A stretch of 64,000 bases of DNA, taken from positions 3,586,056 to 3,650,055 of the forward strand of contig JAEVLN010000006.1 of the NCBI GenBank assembly GCA_018350325.1, written 5' to 3'. The first letter of the stretch is position 1; the number at the start of each line of letters is the position of its first letter. The DNA comes from Globodera rostochiensis. Lineage: Eukaryota > Nematoda > Chromadorea > Rhabditida > Heteroderidae. This document shows, piece after piece, positions 48,020 to 59,042 of the stretch. A program made the translations under genes and the position numbers. The notes below the pieces were generated by a model. That model saw only the letters and a list, made by a program, of their open reading frames with translations, made no database searches and was not told the DNA's origin.

Positions 48020-49807
48020 TCAGATATCCCATCCAATTTCTTCGGATGAAAGCGGGCCATAGATCCCCTCCAGGGATTTTGATTCAGACTCTTCGGATAA
48101 GCCATCGTTCGCCTCCAGGGATTTTGATTCAGACTCTTCGGATGAAAGCAGGCCATCGATCACCTCCAGGGATTTTGATCCAGACTTTTCAGATGTGTCA
48201 TCGATCGTCTCCGAAGATTTTGATTCAGTCTTTTCGGATGAAAGCGTGCCATCGAACGCCTCCAGGGATTTTGATCCAGACTCATCGGATGAAAGCAGGC
48301 CATCGATCACCTCCAGGGATTTTGATCCAGACTTTTCGGATGAGTCATCGATCGCCTCCGAGGATTTTGATTCAGTCTTTTCGGATGAAAGCGTGCCATC
48401 GAACGCCTCCAGGGATTTTGATCCAGTCTTTTCGGATGAAAGCGTGCCATCGATCGCCAAGGAACTTGATCCAGCATTAAATGAAATCGGCACGCCAACG
48501 GTTTTGTCCTCTGCTGACGCGTCTGTAAACAATTACATGCAAATTAAACTAATCAATTTTTTGTTTAATTGCAAGCTGACCTGCACTGCTGTGCTCAGCG
48601 GATGTCACTTCAACCAGTCCAAGCGCAAGTGCCCTTTTCTTGCTAATGATAGCAGTGTGGCTATCTTCAGGCTCCTCTGCCGAGTCACTTCGCACAAAAG
48701 CAAGCTTGCCTGCAGTCGTGTTTTCGGAATCTGGCAGTTCCGTGTCGGATGCAGGCTCCACCTGTTCAGCACTGGGTTTTACGTTGGGTGCAACTTTTGT
48801 TTCAAACGGGAAGAAGTCCTTGTTGCTGAAAAATGGATGAAACGTCAATTTAGATTATAAATCTGAAAAGCCATATTTCCGCGCTGAAATCTTATGGACC
48901 AAAAAGTGGACTGCGATGAGCTTCTGATCGAGGTTTTTTTGAGAATTTTGTTCAAATAAATTTCAAAGTCTCGCTAAAAAAATAAATTGAATTTTTCTCG
49001 TCAAAGATCTGGTTTGAACACAAATTGCATTCTTAAATTTTACCATGGCGGGACAAAATCCTAACGAACAAAATCCCTAATAAGCCAAAAGCAGACTAAT
49101 ACCAAATTAGTGATTTGGTCCGTTTTTGGCTTTATTAGGCATTTTGTCCGTTAGTGATTTTGTCCTAGCGCCAATTATACCCATCCCTCTACAACCAATT
49201 TGATTCCTAACCAATTCGAATTATGGCAGATGATGCAATCGCAATGCAACTTCTTCAAGCCAGTTGTACGCCGAACCCAATCCTGGATGCCGTTGAATGC
49301 GTAGCAAGGAGCTTTAAAGAAAAAATATTTGTTTTTAACAAAATGTGTAAAAACCGCGATCCTCTTCACAATCATACACATGGATTGTTGCATTTTGGCC
49401 GCCGTGTTCTTAAAAAAAAATTGATTAAACTTTTATTAAATTTCTAAAATTAAATAAAAAACATTTTCTAAAAGCCTGACCATCAGTGCACTTAACGGCA
49501 TAGCACACATTTTCGCTTTTCAGTTCCGAACAAGTGATCTGACGAAGTTTTCGTGATTCCACATCGGGATGACGGCTGACCAGTCCATTCCAGCACTCAA
49601 AGCCTACCGATTTAATTTTAAAAATTTTAAATTCAGTGTATTCAAAAAAAATTGCTAATTTTGAAAATTCTCACATTTTTTTGCTATTATAATAAAAAAA
49701 TAAAATGAAAAACATATTTATAATAAATATTTTTTACCATTCGCAAAACCGCCGAGCTCGAGTAAAACGATGAAAATGACCAAAAAAATTTGAATATTTG
49801 TGGTCAT
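48020..49807 (-). CDS. Secreted Cys-rich (Ly6-like) protein with Ser/Glu repeat tail
   Basis: Six exons: 49807-49738, 49603-49481, 49408-49340, 49311-49212, 48825-48581, 48522-48020; 369 aa with consistent phases. Signal peptide MTTNIQIFLVIFIVLLELGG. The next 110 residues carry about ten Cys (FECWNG, QITCSEL, NVCYAVKC, YDCEE, FYTFCSPCY, HCDCIIC) and end CN, spacing that suggests a three-finger Ly6/uPAR fold. A linker follows, then about eight degenerate repeats around IDGTLSSEKTESKSLEA to the stop. Secreted or surface role is likely; partner unknown. The repeat tail resembles the variable tails of some nematode effectors only in general design. Intron 4 holds a GGACAAAAT foldback at 49046-49175. 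Confidence 0.75.
48040..48460 (-). repeat. Coding tandem repeats, 48-60 bp units
   Basis: About eight units with the shared core GCCTCCAGGGATTTTGAT (plus strand) encode SKSLEA-type repeats of 16-20 aa. Units alternate longer (SSEKTESKSLEAFDGTL) and shorter (SSEKSGSKSLEV) forms. Neighbouring pairs are almost identical, which indicates recent unequal exchange. Confidence 0.85.
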
Positions 49808-50226
49808 TGTATACTTTATTAATGATTTCTTTTATTTTTATTTAATTGTGTTTTATTTTGAATAAATTTAATAAAACAAAAGAAAATAAAATATAATAAA
49901 ATGTTGAAAATTTTTGCCTTTTGTATTTTTTTCAATCAGGCAAGTTTTACGCAATTGGATGTCGTGAATTTTTGTTGATACGTTTCATCAAGAAAATGCT
50001 AACAGATGACACATAATGAGCAAAATGATTCACTTTCCTGAAATTTTTTTTCTATATTGAGAAGCCCGTTTTGGAGATTATTCATCTTTTGGTGTTCGAG
50101 GATACAATCGAAAGCAAAAATGTTTATGAAAAAAACATGAATAATGTGTGATGAAAGTTTTGATTATTTAAGAATATTTAGAAAATCTATTTTTTTTTAA
50201 TTTTTAAGAATTTTGGGTTTGAATTA
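49808..50226. other. Short AT-rich spacer
   Basis: Upstream region of the 369-aa gene up to the satellite. AT-rich, no motif defined. Confidence 0.5.
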
Positions 50227-53200
50227 GGGTTGTGCCGGTTTTTTACAAAATGTCGGGGACAAGGAGTCGGGGACTCGGGGACTCACGGCATGTCGGGGAT
50301 AAAGGAGTCGGGGACTCACGGCATGTCGGGGATAAGGGAGTCGGGGACTCGACTAAAGGGGACGGTTAGGGACGACATGTCGGGGACAAGGGAGTCGGGG
50401 ACTCGACTAAAGGGGACGGTTAGGGACGGCATGTCGGGGACAAGGGAGTCGGGGACTCGACTAAAGGGGACGGTTAGGGACGACATGTCGGGGACAAGGT
50501 AGTCGGGGACTCGGCTAAAGGGGACGGTTAGGGACGACATGTCGGGGACAAGGTAGTCGGGGACTCGGGGACAAGAGAGTCGGGGACTCGGGGACAAGGG
50601 AGTTCGGGGACTCGGGGACAAGGGAGTCGGGGACTCACGGCATGTCGGGGACAAGGGAGTCGGGGACTAGGGGAGAAGGGAGTCGGAGACTCACGGCATG
50701 TCGGGGATAAGGGAGTCGGGGACTAGGGGACAAGGGAGTCGGAGACTCACGGCATGTCGGGGATAAGGGAGTCGGGGACTCGGGGACAAGGGAGTCGGGG
50801 ACTCGACTAAAGGGGACGGTTAGGGACGACATGTCGGGGACAAGGGAGTCGGGGACTCGACTAAAGGGGACGGTTAGGGACGGCATGTCGGGGACAAGGG
50901 AGTCGGGGACTCGACTAAAGGGGACGGTTAGGGACGACATGTCGGGGACAAGGTAGTCGGGGACTCGACTAAAGGGGACGGTTAGGGACGACATGTCGGG
51001 GACAAGGTAGTCGGGGACTCGGGGACAAGGGAGTCGGGGACTCGGGGACAAGGGAGTTCGGGGACTCGGGGACAAGGGAGTCGGGGACTCACGGCATGTC
51101 GGGGATAAGGGAGTCGGGGACTCACGGCATGTCGGGGACAAGGGAGTCGGGGACTCGGGGACAAGAGAGTCGGGGACTCACGGCATGTCGGGGATAAAGG
51201 AGTCGGGGACTCACGGCATGTCGGGGATAAGGGAGTCGGGGACTCACGGCATGTCGGGGACAAGGGAGTCGGGGACTCGGGGACAAGAGAGTCGGGGACT
51301 CACGGCATGTCGGGGATAAAGGAGTCGGGGACTCACGGCATGTCGGGGATAAGGGAGTCGGGGACTCACGGCATGTCGGGGACAAGGGAGTCGGGGACTC
51401 GGGGACAAGGGAGTCGGGGACTAGGGGAGAAGGGAGTCGGAGACTCACGGCATGTCGGGGATAAGGGAGTCGGGGACTAGGGGACAAGGGAGTCGGAGAC
51501 TCACGGCATGTCGGGGATAAGGGAGTCGGGGACTCGGGGACAAGGGAGTCGGGGACTCGACTAAAGGGGACGGTTAGGGACGACATGTCGGGGACAAGGG
51601 AGTCGGGGACTCGACTAAAGGGGACGGTTAGGGACGGCATGTCGGGGACAAGGGAGTCGGGGACTCGACTAAAGGGGACGGTTAGGGACGACATGTCGGG
51701 GACAAGGTAGTCGGGGACTCGACTAAAGAGGACGGTTAGGGACGACATGTCGGGGATAAGGGAGTCGGGGACTAGGGGACAAGGGAGTCGGAGACTCACG
51801 GCATGTCGGGGATAAGGGAGTCGGGGACTCGGGGACAAGGGAGTCGGGGACTCGACTAAAGGGGACGGTTAGGGACGACATGTCGGGGACAAGGTAGTCG
51901 GGGACTCGGCTAAAGGGGACGGTTAGGGACGACATGTCGGGGACAAGGTAGTCGGGGACTCGGGGACAAGGGAGTCGGGGACTCGGGGACAAGGGAGTTC
52001 GGGGACTCGGGGACAAGGGAGTCGGGGACTCACGGCATGTCGGGGACAAGGGAGTCGGGGACTAGGGGAGAAGGGAGTCGGAGACTCACGGCATGTCGGG
52101 GATAAGGGAGTCGGGGACTAGGGGACAAGGGAGTCGGAGACTCACGGCATGTCGGGGATAAGGGAGTCGGGGACTCGGGGACAAGGGAGTCGGGGACTCG
52201 ACTAAAGGGGACGGTTAGGGACGACATGTCGGGGACAAGGGAGTCGGGGACTCGACTAAAGGGGACGGTTAGGGACGGCATGTCGGGGACAAGGGAGTCG
52301 GGGACTCGACTTAAGGGGACGGTTAGGGACGGCATGTCGGGGACAAGGGAGTCGGGGACTCGACTAAAGGGGACGGTTAGGGACGACATGTCGGGGACAA
52401 GGTAGTCGGGGACTCGACTAAAAGGGACGGTTAGGGACGACATGTCGGGGACAAGGTAGTCGGGGACTCGGGGACAAGGGAGTCGGGGACTCGGGGACAA
52501 GGGAGTTCGGGGACTCGGGGACAAGGGAGTCGGGGACTCACGGCATGTCGGGGATAAGGGAGTCGGGGACTCACGGCATGTCGGGGACAAGGGAGTCGGG
52601 GACTCGGGGACAAGAGAGTCGGGGACTCACGGCATGTCGGGGATAAAGGAGTCGGGGACTCACGGCATGTCGGGGATAAGGGAGTCGGGGACTCACGGCA
52701 TGTCGGGGACAAGGGAGTCGGGGACTCGGGGACAAGAGAGTCGGGGACTCACGGCATGTCGGGGATAAAGGAGTCGGGGACTCACGGCATGTCGGGGATA
52801 AGGGAGTCGGGGACTCACGGCATGTCGGGGACAAGGGAGTCGGGGACTCGGGGACAAGGGAGTCGGGGACTAGGGGAGAAGGGAGTCGGAGACTCACGGC
52901 ATGTCGGGGATAAGGGAGTCGGGGACTAGGGGACAAGGGAGTCGGAGACTCACGGCATGTCGGGGATAAGGGAGTCGGGGACTCGGGGACAAGGGAGTCG
53001 GGGACTCGACTAAAGGGGACGGTTAGGGACGACATGTCGGGGACAAGGGAGTCGGGGACTCGACTAAAGGGGACGGTTAGGGACGGCATGTCGGGGACAA
53101 GGGAGTCGGGGACTCGACTAAAGGGGACGGTTAGGGACGACATGTCGGGGACAAGGTAGTCGGGGACTCGACTAAAGGGGACGGTTAGGGACGACATGTC

Positions 53201-53776
53201 GGGGACAAGGTAGTCGGGGACTCGGGGACAAGGGAGTCGGGGACTCGGGGACAAGGGAGTTCGGGGACTCGGGGACAAGGGAGTCGGGGACTCACGGCAT
53301 GTCGGGGATAAGGGAGTCGGAGACTCACGGCATGTCGGGGACAAGGGAGTCGGGGACTCGGGGACAAGAGAGTCGGGGACTCACGGCATGTCGGGGATAA
53401 AGGAGTCGGGGACTCACGGCATGTCGGGGATAAGGGAGTCGGGGACTCACGGCATGTCGGGGACAAGGGAGTCGGGGACTCGGGGACAAGAGAGTCGGGG
53501 ACTCACGGCATGTCGGGGATAAAGGAGTCGGGGACTCACGGCATGTCGGGGATAAGGGAGTCGGGGACTCACGGCATGTCGGGGACAAGGGAGTCGGGGA
53601 CTCGGGGACAAGAGAGTCGGGGACTCACGGCATGTCGGGGATAAAGGAGTCGGGGACTCACGGCATGTCGGGGACAAGGGAGTCGGGGATCGGGGACAAG
53701 GGAGTCGGGGACTCGACTAAAGGGGACGGTTAGGGACGGCATGTCGGAGACAAATGAATCGGCGAGCAACTCTAGT
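50227..53776. repeat. GC-rich satellite inside element-like ends
   Basis: 3.5 kb of GGGGACTCG, GGGGACAAGGGAGTCGG and GGGACGGTTAGGGACGACATG units with higher-order repetition. The marker GGGGAGAAGGGAGTCGG recurs near 50668, 51424, 52066 and 52873, a period of about 640-810 bp. The array is bounded by TAGGGTTGTGCCGGTTTTTT on the left and CGGCGAGCAACTCTA on the right, an imperfect inverted repeat of the kind seen on the MITEs. No clear 8-bp duplication. Long minus-strand open frames (up to 257 codons of Pro/Ser/Arg) are a by-product of composition. Confidence 0.9.
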
Positions 53777-54311
53777 TCTTAGCTGTTATGTATTTTGATT
53801 TTTTTTTAATTAATGTTTTTTAACGATAAAATATTCAGTTTTTTCTCACAAAATTCCAAGAAAAATATTATTATAATTAATTTTGAAATTTTTTACTCAT
53901 ATTAACTTCGCTAATTGTAGAAAACCGGAATATGCATATAATAAAATAATAAAACAATTTGCATAATTGCAAAATTATTCGGTGTACAATTTTTATCATT
54001 GATTTTTTCACAAGATTTTCACAATTATCTTTTTCCACACATTGTATTGCTGGATTTTACTATACATTGTCATAATGAAGCTACTTATATAATTTGCATT
54101 TAATGCAAAATATTATTATATTACAATATAAATATAATAAGTTTACAAATATAATATAATATTAAGCCTAAAACTTGTTTTTGATTATTTATTTATTAGC
54201 ATACAAATTTATTTATTTCTAATAAATATTATATATAACCTATGGAAATTTTTTAATCTTTAATCAACTTTTTTTTTAAATTATATTTTATAATTTCAGT
54301 CAAATCATTCG
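53777..54311. other. AT-rich spacer after satellite
   Basis: 535 bp, extremely AT-rich with many ATATAAT words. It forms the upstream region of the 357-aa gene. No element or ORF of note. Confidence 0.5.
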
Positions 54312-57152
54312 ATGTTTTCAATTGCTAATTTTTTTCTACCCATTTTATTTTCAATTTTATATTTTGTCACACAAAATATGGCGATGAATAACGCCGAACT
54401 TTTAAAGAAGTTAACAAATTCATCACAAAATCGACAAAAACCGGCATATCAAATGTCAAAAGAAGATAAAGAATTGTTGGCATTAAGCCAAAAAATTGCC
54501 GCTGATCCCTTAGATTACATACTTAAAGTTGTTGATTTTATATTTAATGATTTTAAATAATTATTTATTTTTAAGACAAATTCCAACCACCAAAATGAAC
54601 CTTCTGAGGTTCAACAAGCAATACATGTTTCTAAAGGATTATTGAAGGATATTGATCAGATGGCAATTGATCGTGAAATTTTTGCTAAAATAATTTCTCT
54701 AAAATTTGAAAAAAATATTTTAACTCTAATTTTAAATATTAAATTTTGCATTTTTAGCAAAAAAATCAAAAGGTACTACCGAATCATCCAATGCCAGTAC
54801 GTCAAGTCGAATTACTGCGGAATTGGATGGAAAAATTGATCAAATTATAAACATATTTGTTCAAAATAGTAACAAAAATCGAATTGTGTTTGAAGGAATT
54901 AGACAATCATTAATTAAAAATATAAACATCGAAAAACAAAACGTGTCTTCACAAATGGTATGCCAAGATTTGTTTTTTTTTAAAAAAAACATTCAATTAT
55001 TTTTGTAGGCTTACTTACTAATCACTAGGGACCGGCTTTATAGTTAAGAAAAATCTCTAAATAGTTAACTAAATAGTGGCGAAAAAGAGCCAAAATAGTG
55101 GCCAAAATCCAGGTTCATAAGCGAAAAAACGCAAAATCCTATCTAGAAAAAATACTAATTTTATTAAATTTTTTATAAAAATTTTTCAAAAAATTTGTGA
55201 TCTTGGCAAGAAAAATTCGAATTTTATTTCATTTAAAAGAAAATTTCTCAAATGCCAAAATAGTGACTAGTGACGAAAAGGCATTTTTTTGCCAAAATAG
55301 TTTCGTCACTATTTTAGTGACGAAAACCCCGAAATAGTTTTTAGTTACGAGTAGTGACGTTAAAACGACAAAATTTTCGACTAAAAACATTTTTTTGTGC
55401 ATAACTCGTCAAAACAGAGCTGCAGAAAAAAAGTTAAATAAATAAATCCGGTCCCTACTAATAACATACCTAATTGATATCGTTAGCAATTAGACGTTTC
55501 AAAAAGATAATACATCTTTTTTGGCATTAAAAATTCCTTAATTTTTTTCCCATATTTTGCATAATTGGTAGATCAGGCATATAAACTGGTATTGGATTTT
55601 AGATTTGCCTTTAAATTGACAGAGCTGACATAAAAATGTCATTGACCTAAAAGAACAAACAGCACAAATTTGAATTGTAAATTCCGCTGTAAAATGTCTA
55701 ATTGATTTGAATTTTTTCAATTGATTAAAAATTGGAAATTTTAAAAAGTTCCAATTTTCATTTACCAACTTTAAGAATGCGCATCTTAAACCCTTGCACC
55801 TGAAACTCGAAGAAAATAGGGCACGATCAGTAATCAATTTCATAAGAATAGTAGATGCAGCAAATTTTGGCATTGGCATTTCGATGTTTTTGTTGGAAAT
55901 TCCCGGGCAATTTGACATGGCAAATTGGAGAACTCAAATTCGATGGATTGCATGCAGATTGCTGCACATTGAGCCAATATATGATCAGTTAGTCGTATAC
56001 ACAGATCGCTTTATCCAACGGTTGGTCGCAAGAGGTGGCGAAAACAGTGCAAACTTTAATAACATAAAGGTCCATTTTTTTTAATTTTCAGACCAAATAT
56101 TTTGTTTAAATCAAAGTATTATATTCCCAAATAAATTTACTTAATTAATTATACAACCATTTATAATACATATGTTTGTTTTGGGCTAGTTTGAAAAGTA
56201 ATCCTTAGAGATTTTAAAACTAGAAAACGATAATTCTATAAATTTAAATTACGAATTTAAAGAAACAATTATAGAAAAAAAAGATTTAAAACAAAAGAAA
56301 ATCACTTTGAAACCTTCTTTACAAAAGAGATATTCAAAAAAATGAAAATAAAATTGATCAAATTATTTAACTATTTAATATTTATTTATAATTACCTAAA
56401 ATAAATATATTAAATTTATTTTATAGTTTACCTGTTTTTTAAAAAACTATAAATAATTGTTAAACAAAATTAGTGTCGGTCAGAGTTTATATAATAAATA
56501 GTAGTGCTGCACGAGATCCAAAATTTCTCGATATTCGAGCCCGAGCCCGATACTTTACTTTGTTTAAAAGTTATAAAATTAAGGATTTTTAAATTTGTTT
56601 TGTCATTATGCATTTTTCAAATCTTTAAGCTCAGAATTCTGTAAAGAATTCTCACCAAGTAGGCCATTTTAGTGGTGTAAAAAGTCACAAAAATTGACTC
56701 TAAATACGCGAGACTCGAGCCCGAGACCCAAAAAACTCGAGACTCTCGAGTCGACACTCGAGACCGAAACTCTTGTGCAGTAGTACTAAGAGATGATCCG
56801 ATAATTTTCTTCATTCGGCATTGGATTAATGATCAAATGTTAATTCTACTTTTTGTAAAATTGCAAATTAATTGGTAATTTTAAGACCTTTTTAATGAAT
56901 TTTGAGAATAATGCTAAAATGATGTCAACTAAATCAAACCTTAACATTTATCTGCATTTATATCAACAATTTGATAAAAATTGCAAGGCATTCTATGGTG
57001 ATCAGTTTTTGAACAGTGATCCGACATTTCATTATTCTATACAAATCCTACAAAGTTTTTTGCATGAAACAATTCAACTATTTGTACAATTCATTCAACA
57101 TGGGGCTCAAGTTGGAGTTGAGCAGTTGAAGAAAGAACAGTGCCAATTTTGA
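54312..57152 (+). CDS. Secreted helical pioneer protein, 357 aa
   Basis: Five exons: 54312-54527, 54576-54672, 54758-54957, 55776-56069, 56886-57152, with phases consistent. MFSIANFFLPILFSILYFVTQ is a signal peptide. The rest is mostly predicted helix, for example ELDGKIDQIINIFVQNSNKN, MANWRTQIRWIACRLLHIEP and LHETIQLFVQFIQHGAQVGV, and it ends KKEQCQF*. A Ser/Thr-rich loop (GTTESSNASTSSR) is near residue 110. No family is recognised. The exon 2 donor (GATC|GTGAAA) was chosen because it is the only one that joins exon 3 in frame. Introns 3 and 4 each hold a foldback element. Candidate effector by secretion only. Confidence 0.65.
55026..55457. mobile_element. hAT-like MITE, AATAGT-rich
   Basis: Ends TAGGGACCGGCTTTATAGTT and AATAAATCCGGTCCCTA. 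Flanking octamers CTAATCAC and CTAATAAC agree at 7 of 8. The interior repeats AAAATAGTGGC and TAGTGACGAAAA words. It lies 69 bp into intron 3 of the 357-aa gene. Confidence 0.85.
56505..56790. mobile_element. Foldback, CTCGAGCC-rich
   Basis: Ends TAGTGCTGCACGAGATCC and ACTCTTGTGCAGTAGTACTA pair imperfectly. The interior has ATTCGAGCCCGAGCCCGA and ACTCGAGACTCTCGAGTCGA. No clear target duplication. In intron 4 of the 357-aa gene. Confidence 0.65.
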
Positions 57153-59042
57153 AGAAAACGCAATTATTTTTTGGCATTTTATTCCTAAACATTTAACCCT
57201 TTTTTTCTGCCAATAGTTTTCCAATACTATATGAATAGGGATGTAACCGGATGCTAAAAAGAAAAGTCCGAAATTCCGGCATGTCAGACCCAAAATGCCT
57301 AAAAATCCGGGGTCCGACAAAATTTGAAATCTTAGAAATTTGACTAAATTTTTCTGGCATTTTTTCGCCTTCCTAAAGACCCAAAATTTTGATGTAAATT
57401 TCAAAATAAAAAAATTTCAAAGCGAATTTATCCCTTTTTTCCTGGCAAAAAATTGGGCAAAAATCTGTGGGGTTTAGACCAATTTTCTTAACAAAAAAAT
57501 TTTCTTGGCGGCGCCTATAGGCACCGCCCGCATGTGCCGGATTTAATTCCGGATTTTTTGCCAAAAAGTCAACAATCCGGCATCCGGTTACATCCCTGGT
57601 ATGAATAGGGCGCGCAATTTATATTTTGTTGCATATTTTTAGAGAAATTGTGTTTCGATGAAATTAGTTTGAACTTGTTGAGTAAAGTTTTAAAATCAGA
57701 ATTTGGATAAAAATGCGCAAATATTGTTACATTTGGACATTTTTTAAGCGAAAATTCAAAAAAGAATGCGAAAAATGCTTGAAAACTAACAAAATTTAGT
57801 CAAAAGGCTCCAGAATTTCTTAAATAAAGGACATGTACCCCAATAAAGTACAAATCTTTAAAGATATCGACTCTCAAAAACAGTACAAATCTTAATTTGC
57901 CGTGTGTGTTAAAATTTTTGGATTTTAACGGAGAAATCATTATTTGATTGTGTAAAATTTTTTAAATTCCGTTTCCATAACATAAACAAATATTAACTCA
58001 AAATGTGGTCCGATTATTTTTTTCACATGGTCCGGCGGTGCACGATAGGCGCTAAACCGTAAATTTAAAAAAAAAATTGGGCCAAAAGTTTTATAATTTG
58101 GCCAGTTTTCCATAGAAAAAATCTGAATTTAGTGAAATGTTGTGCGCCCATTCTTTGGCTCGCCAAACATTAGCAACGGAATTTTGTAACGGTTCAATAA
58201 CCAAGAGAAAATTTAAAATAATTTTTTCTTCTATCGGGGCACGTTGTGTTACTGAGCTTTAGAGAAAAATTAAGAATATGAAGGTGGTGGACATTTGACA
58301 CATTAGCAATATTCTTGTCCTCTGGGCTTAGATTTTATTTTTCCTTTTTCTGGCAATTTATAATTTTTGATTCAATTTAGGGATGCTCCCCGATCCCGAA
58401 CCCCGACTTTTTTGAATTTTTCGGGGTTTTTGCTGGGAATACCCCGATCCCCCACTTTTTTAGTCGGGGTTTCAAATTGTCAATTTTTAATTTCTATTTT
58501 TTGTATCATTAATGGAGCGATTTTTTATTAAAACAAAAGCGACAGACTCACACCTAAAAATACTAAATTTTTACAACTTTAGTTAAAATTTACTAGTCAA
58601 AAAAAGTCCACAGCATTCTACATAGTGCCTAAATTCAGGCGAAAAAATGTAAGACATTTGTTTTTTAAATAAGTGACCTAAAAATCAAAACAAATCTAAA
58701 AACCAGGTAATTAAAGTTTAAAATTACTATCTGTTAATTATGTTTATTACATTAGTTTCATTTATGGCATTTATCGTTCAATTTTAATGACCCTTTCTTT
58801 GCTGGCTTTTCCATAGGCAAATATTTTTTAGGCCGGAACCGGAATTCATGTGAAATTCTGGTTTCTGTCATTGGGCTTCCTTGCCAGGCATTAAAAACTG
58901 TGTTCATTAAAAATAATATTATAAATTGAATAAGAATTATGTCATTTCAATTAAGCCATCTTTATCGACAAATATAAAATCTTTGAAAAATAAATCAAAA
59001 AATCATTAGTATTTATTAAATTATTGAGATTTACCAAATAAA
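57153..59042. other. Intergenic region with two elements
   Basis: About 1.9 kb between the 357-aa gene and the glutathione-synthetase-like gene. It holds a MITE (57237-57598) and a half-element at 58380-58470 related to the one at 4482. A TGGCAT word (reverse of ATGCCA, which I recall as the cyst-nematode dorsal-gland promoter motif) occurs near 58765, but once only, so it carries little weight. Confidence 0.5.
57237..57598. mobile_element. hAT-like MITE, TCCGG-rich
   Basis: Ends AGGGATGTAACCGGATGC and GCATCCGGTTACATCCCTG. Flanking octamers ATATGAAT and GTATGAAT agree at 7 of 8. The interior has AAATCCGG repeats and a GGCGGCGCCTATAGGCACCGCC palindrome also found in other elements (19380, 61195). 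Confidence 0.85.

Noticed and set aside
50316..53769. Long minus-strand ORFs up to 257 codons (Pro/Ser/Arg-rich) across the satellite
   Set aside because: All frames are kept open by the GC-rich tandem unit; the peptides are direct translations of the repeat, no introns or start context were found, and the ORFs overlap each other.
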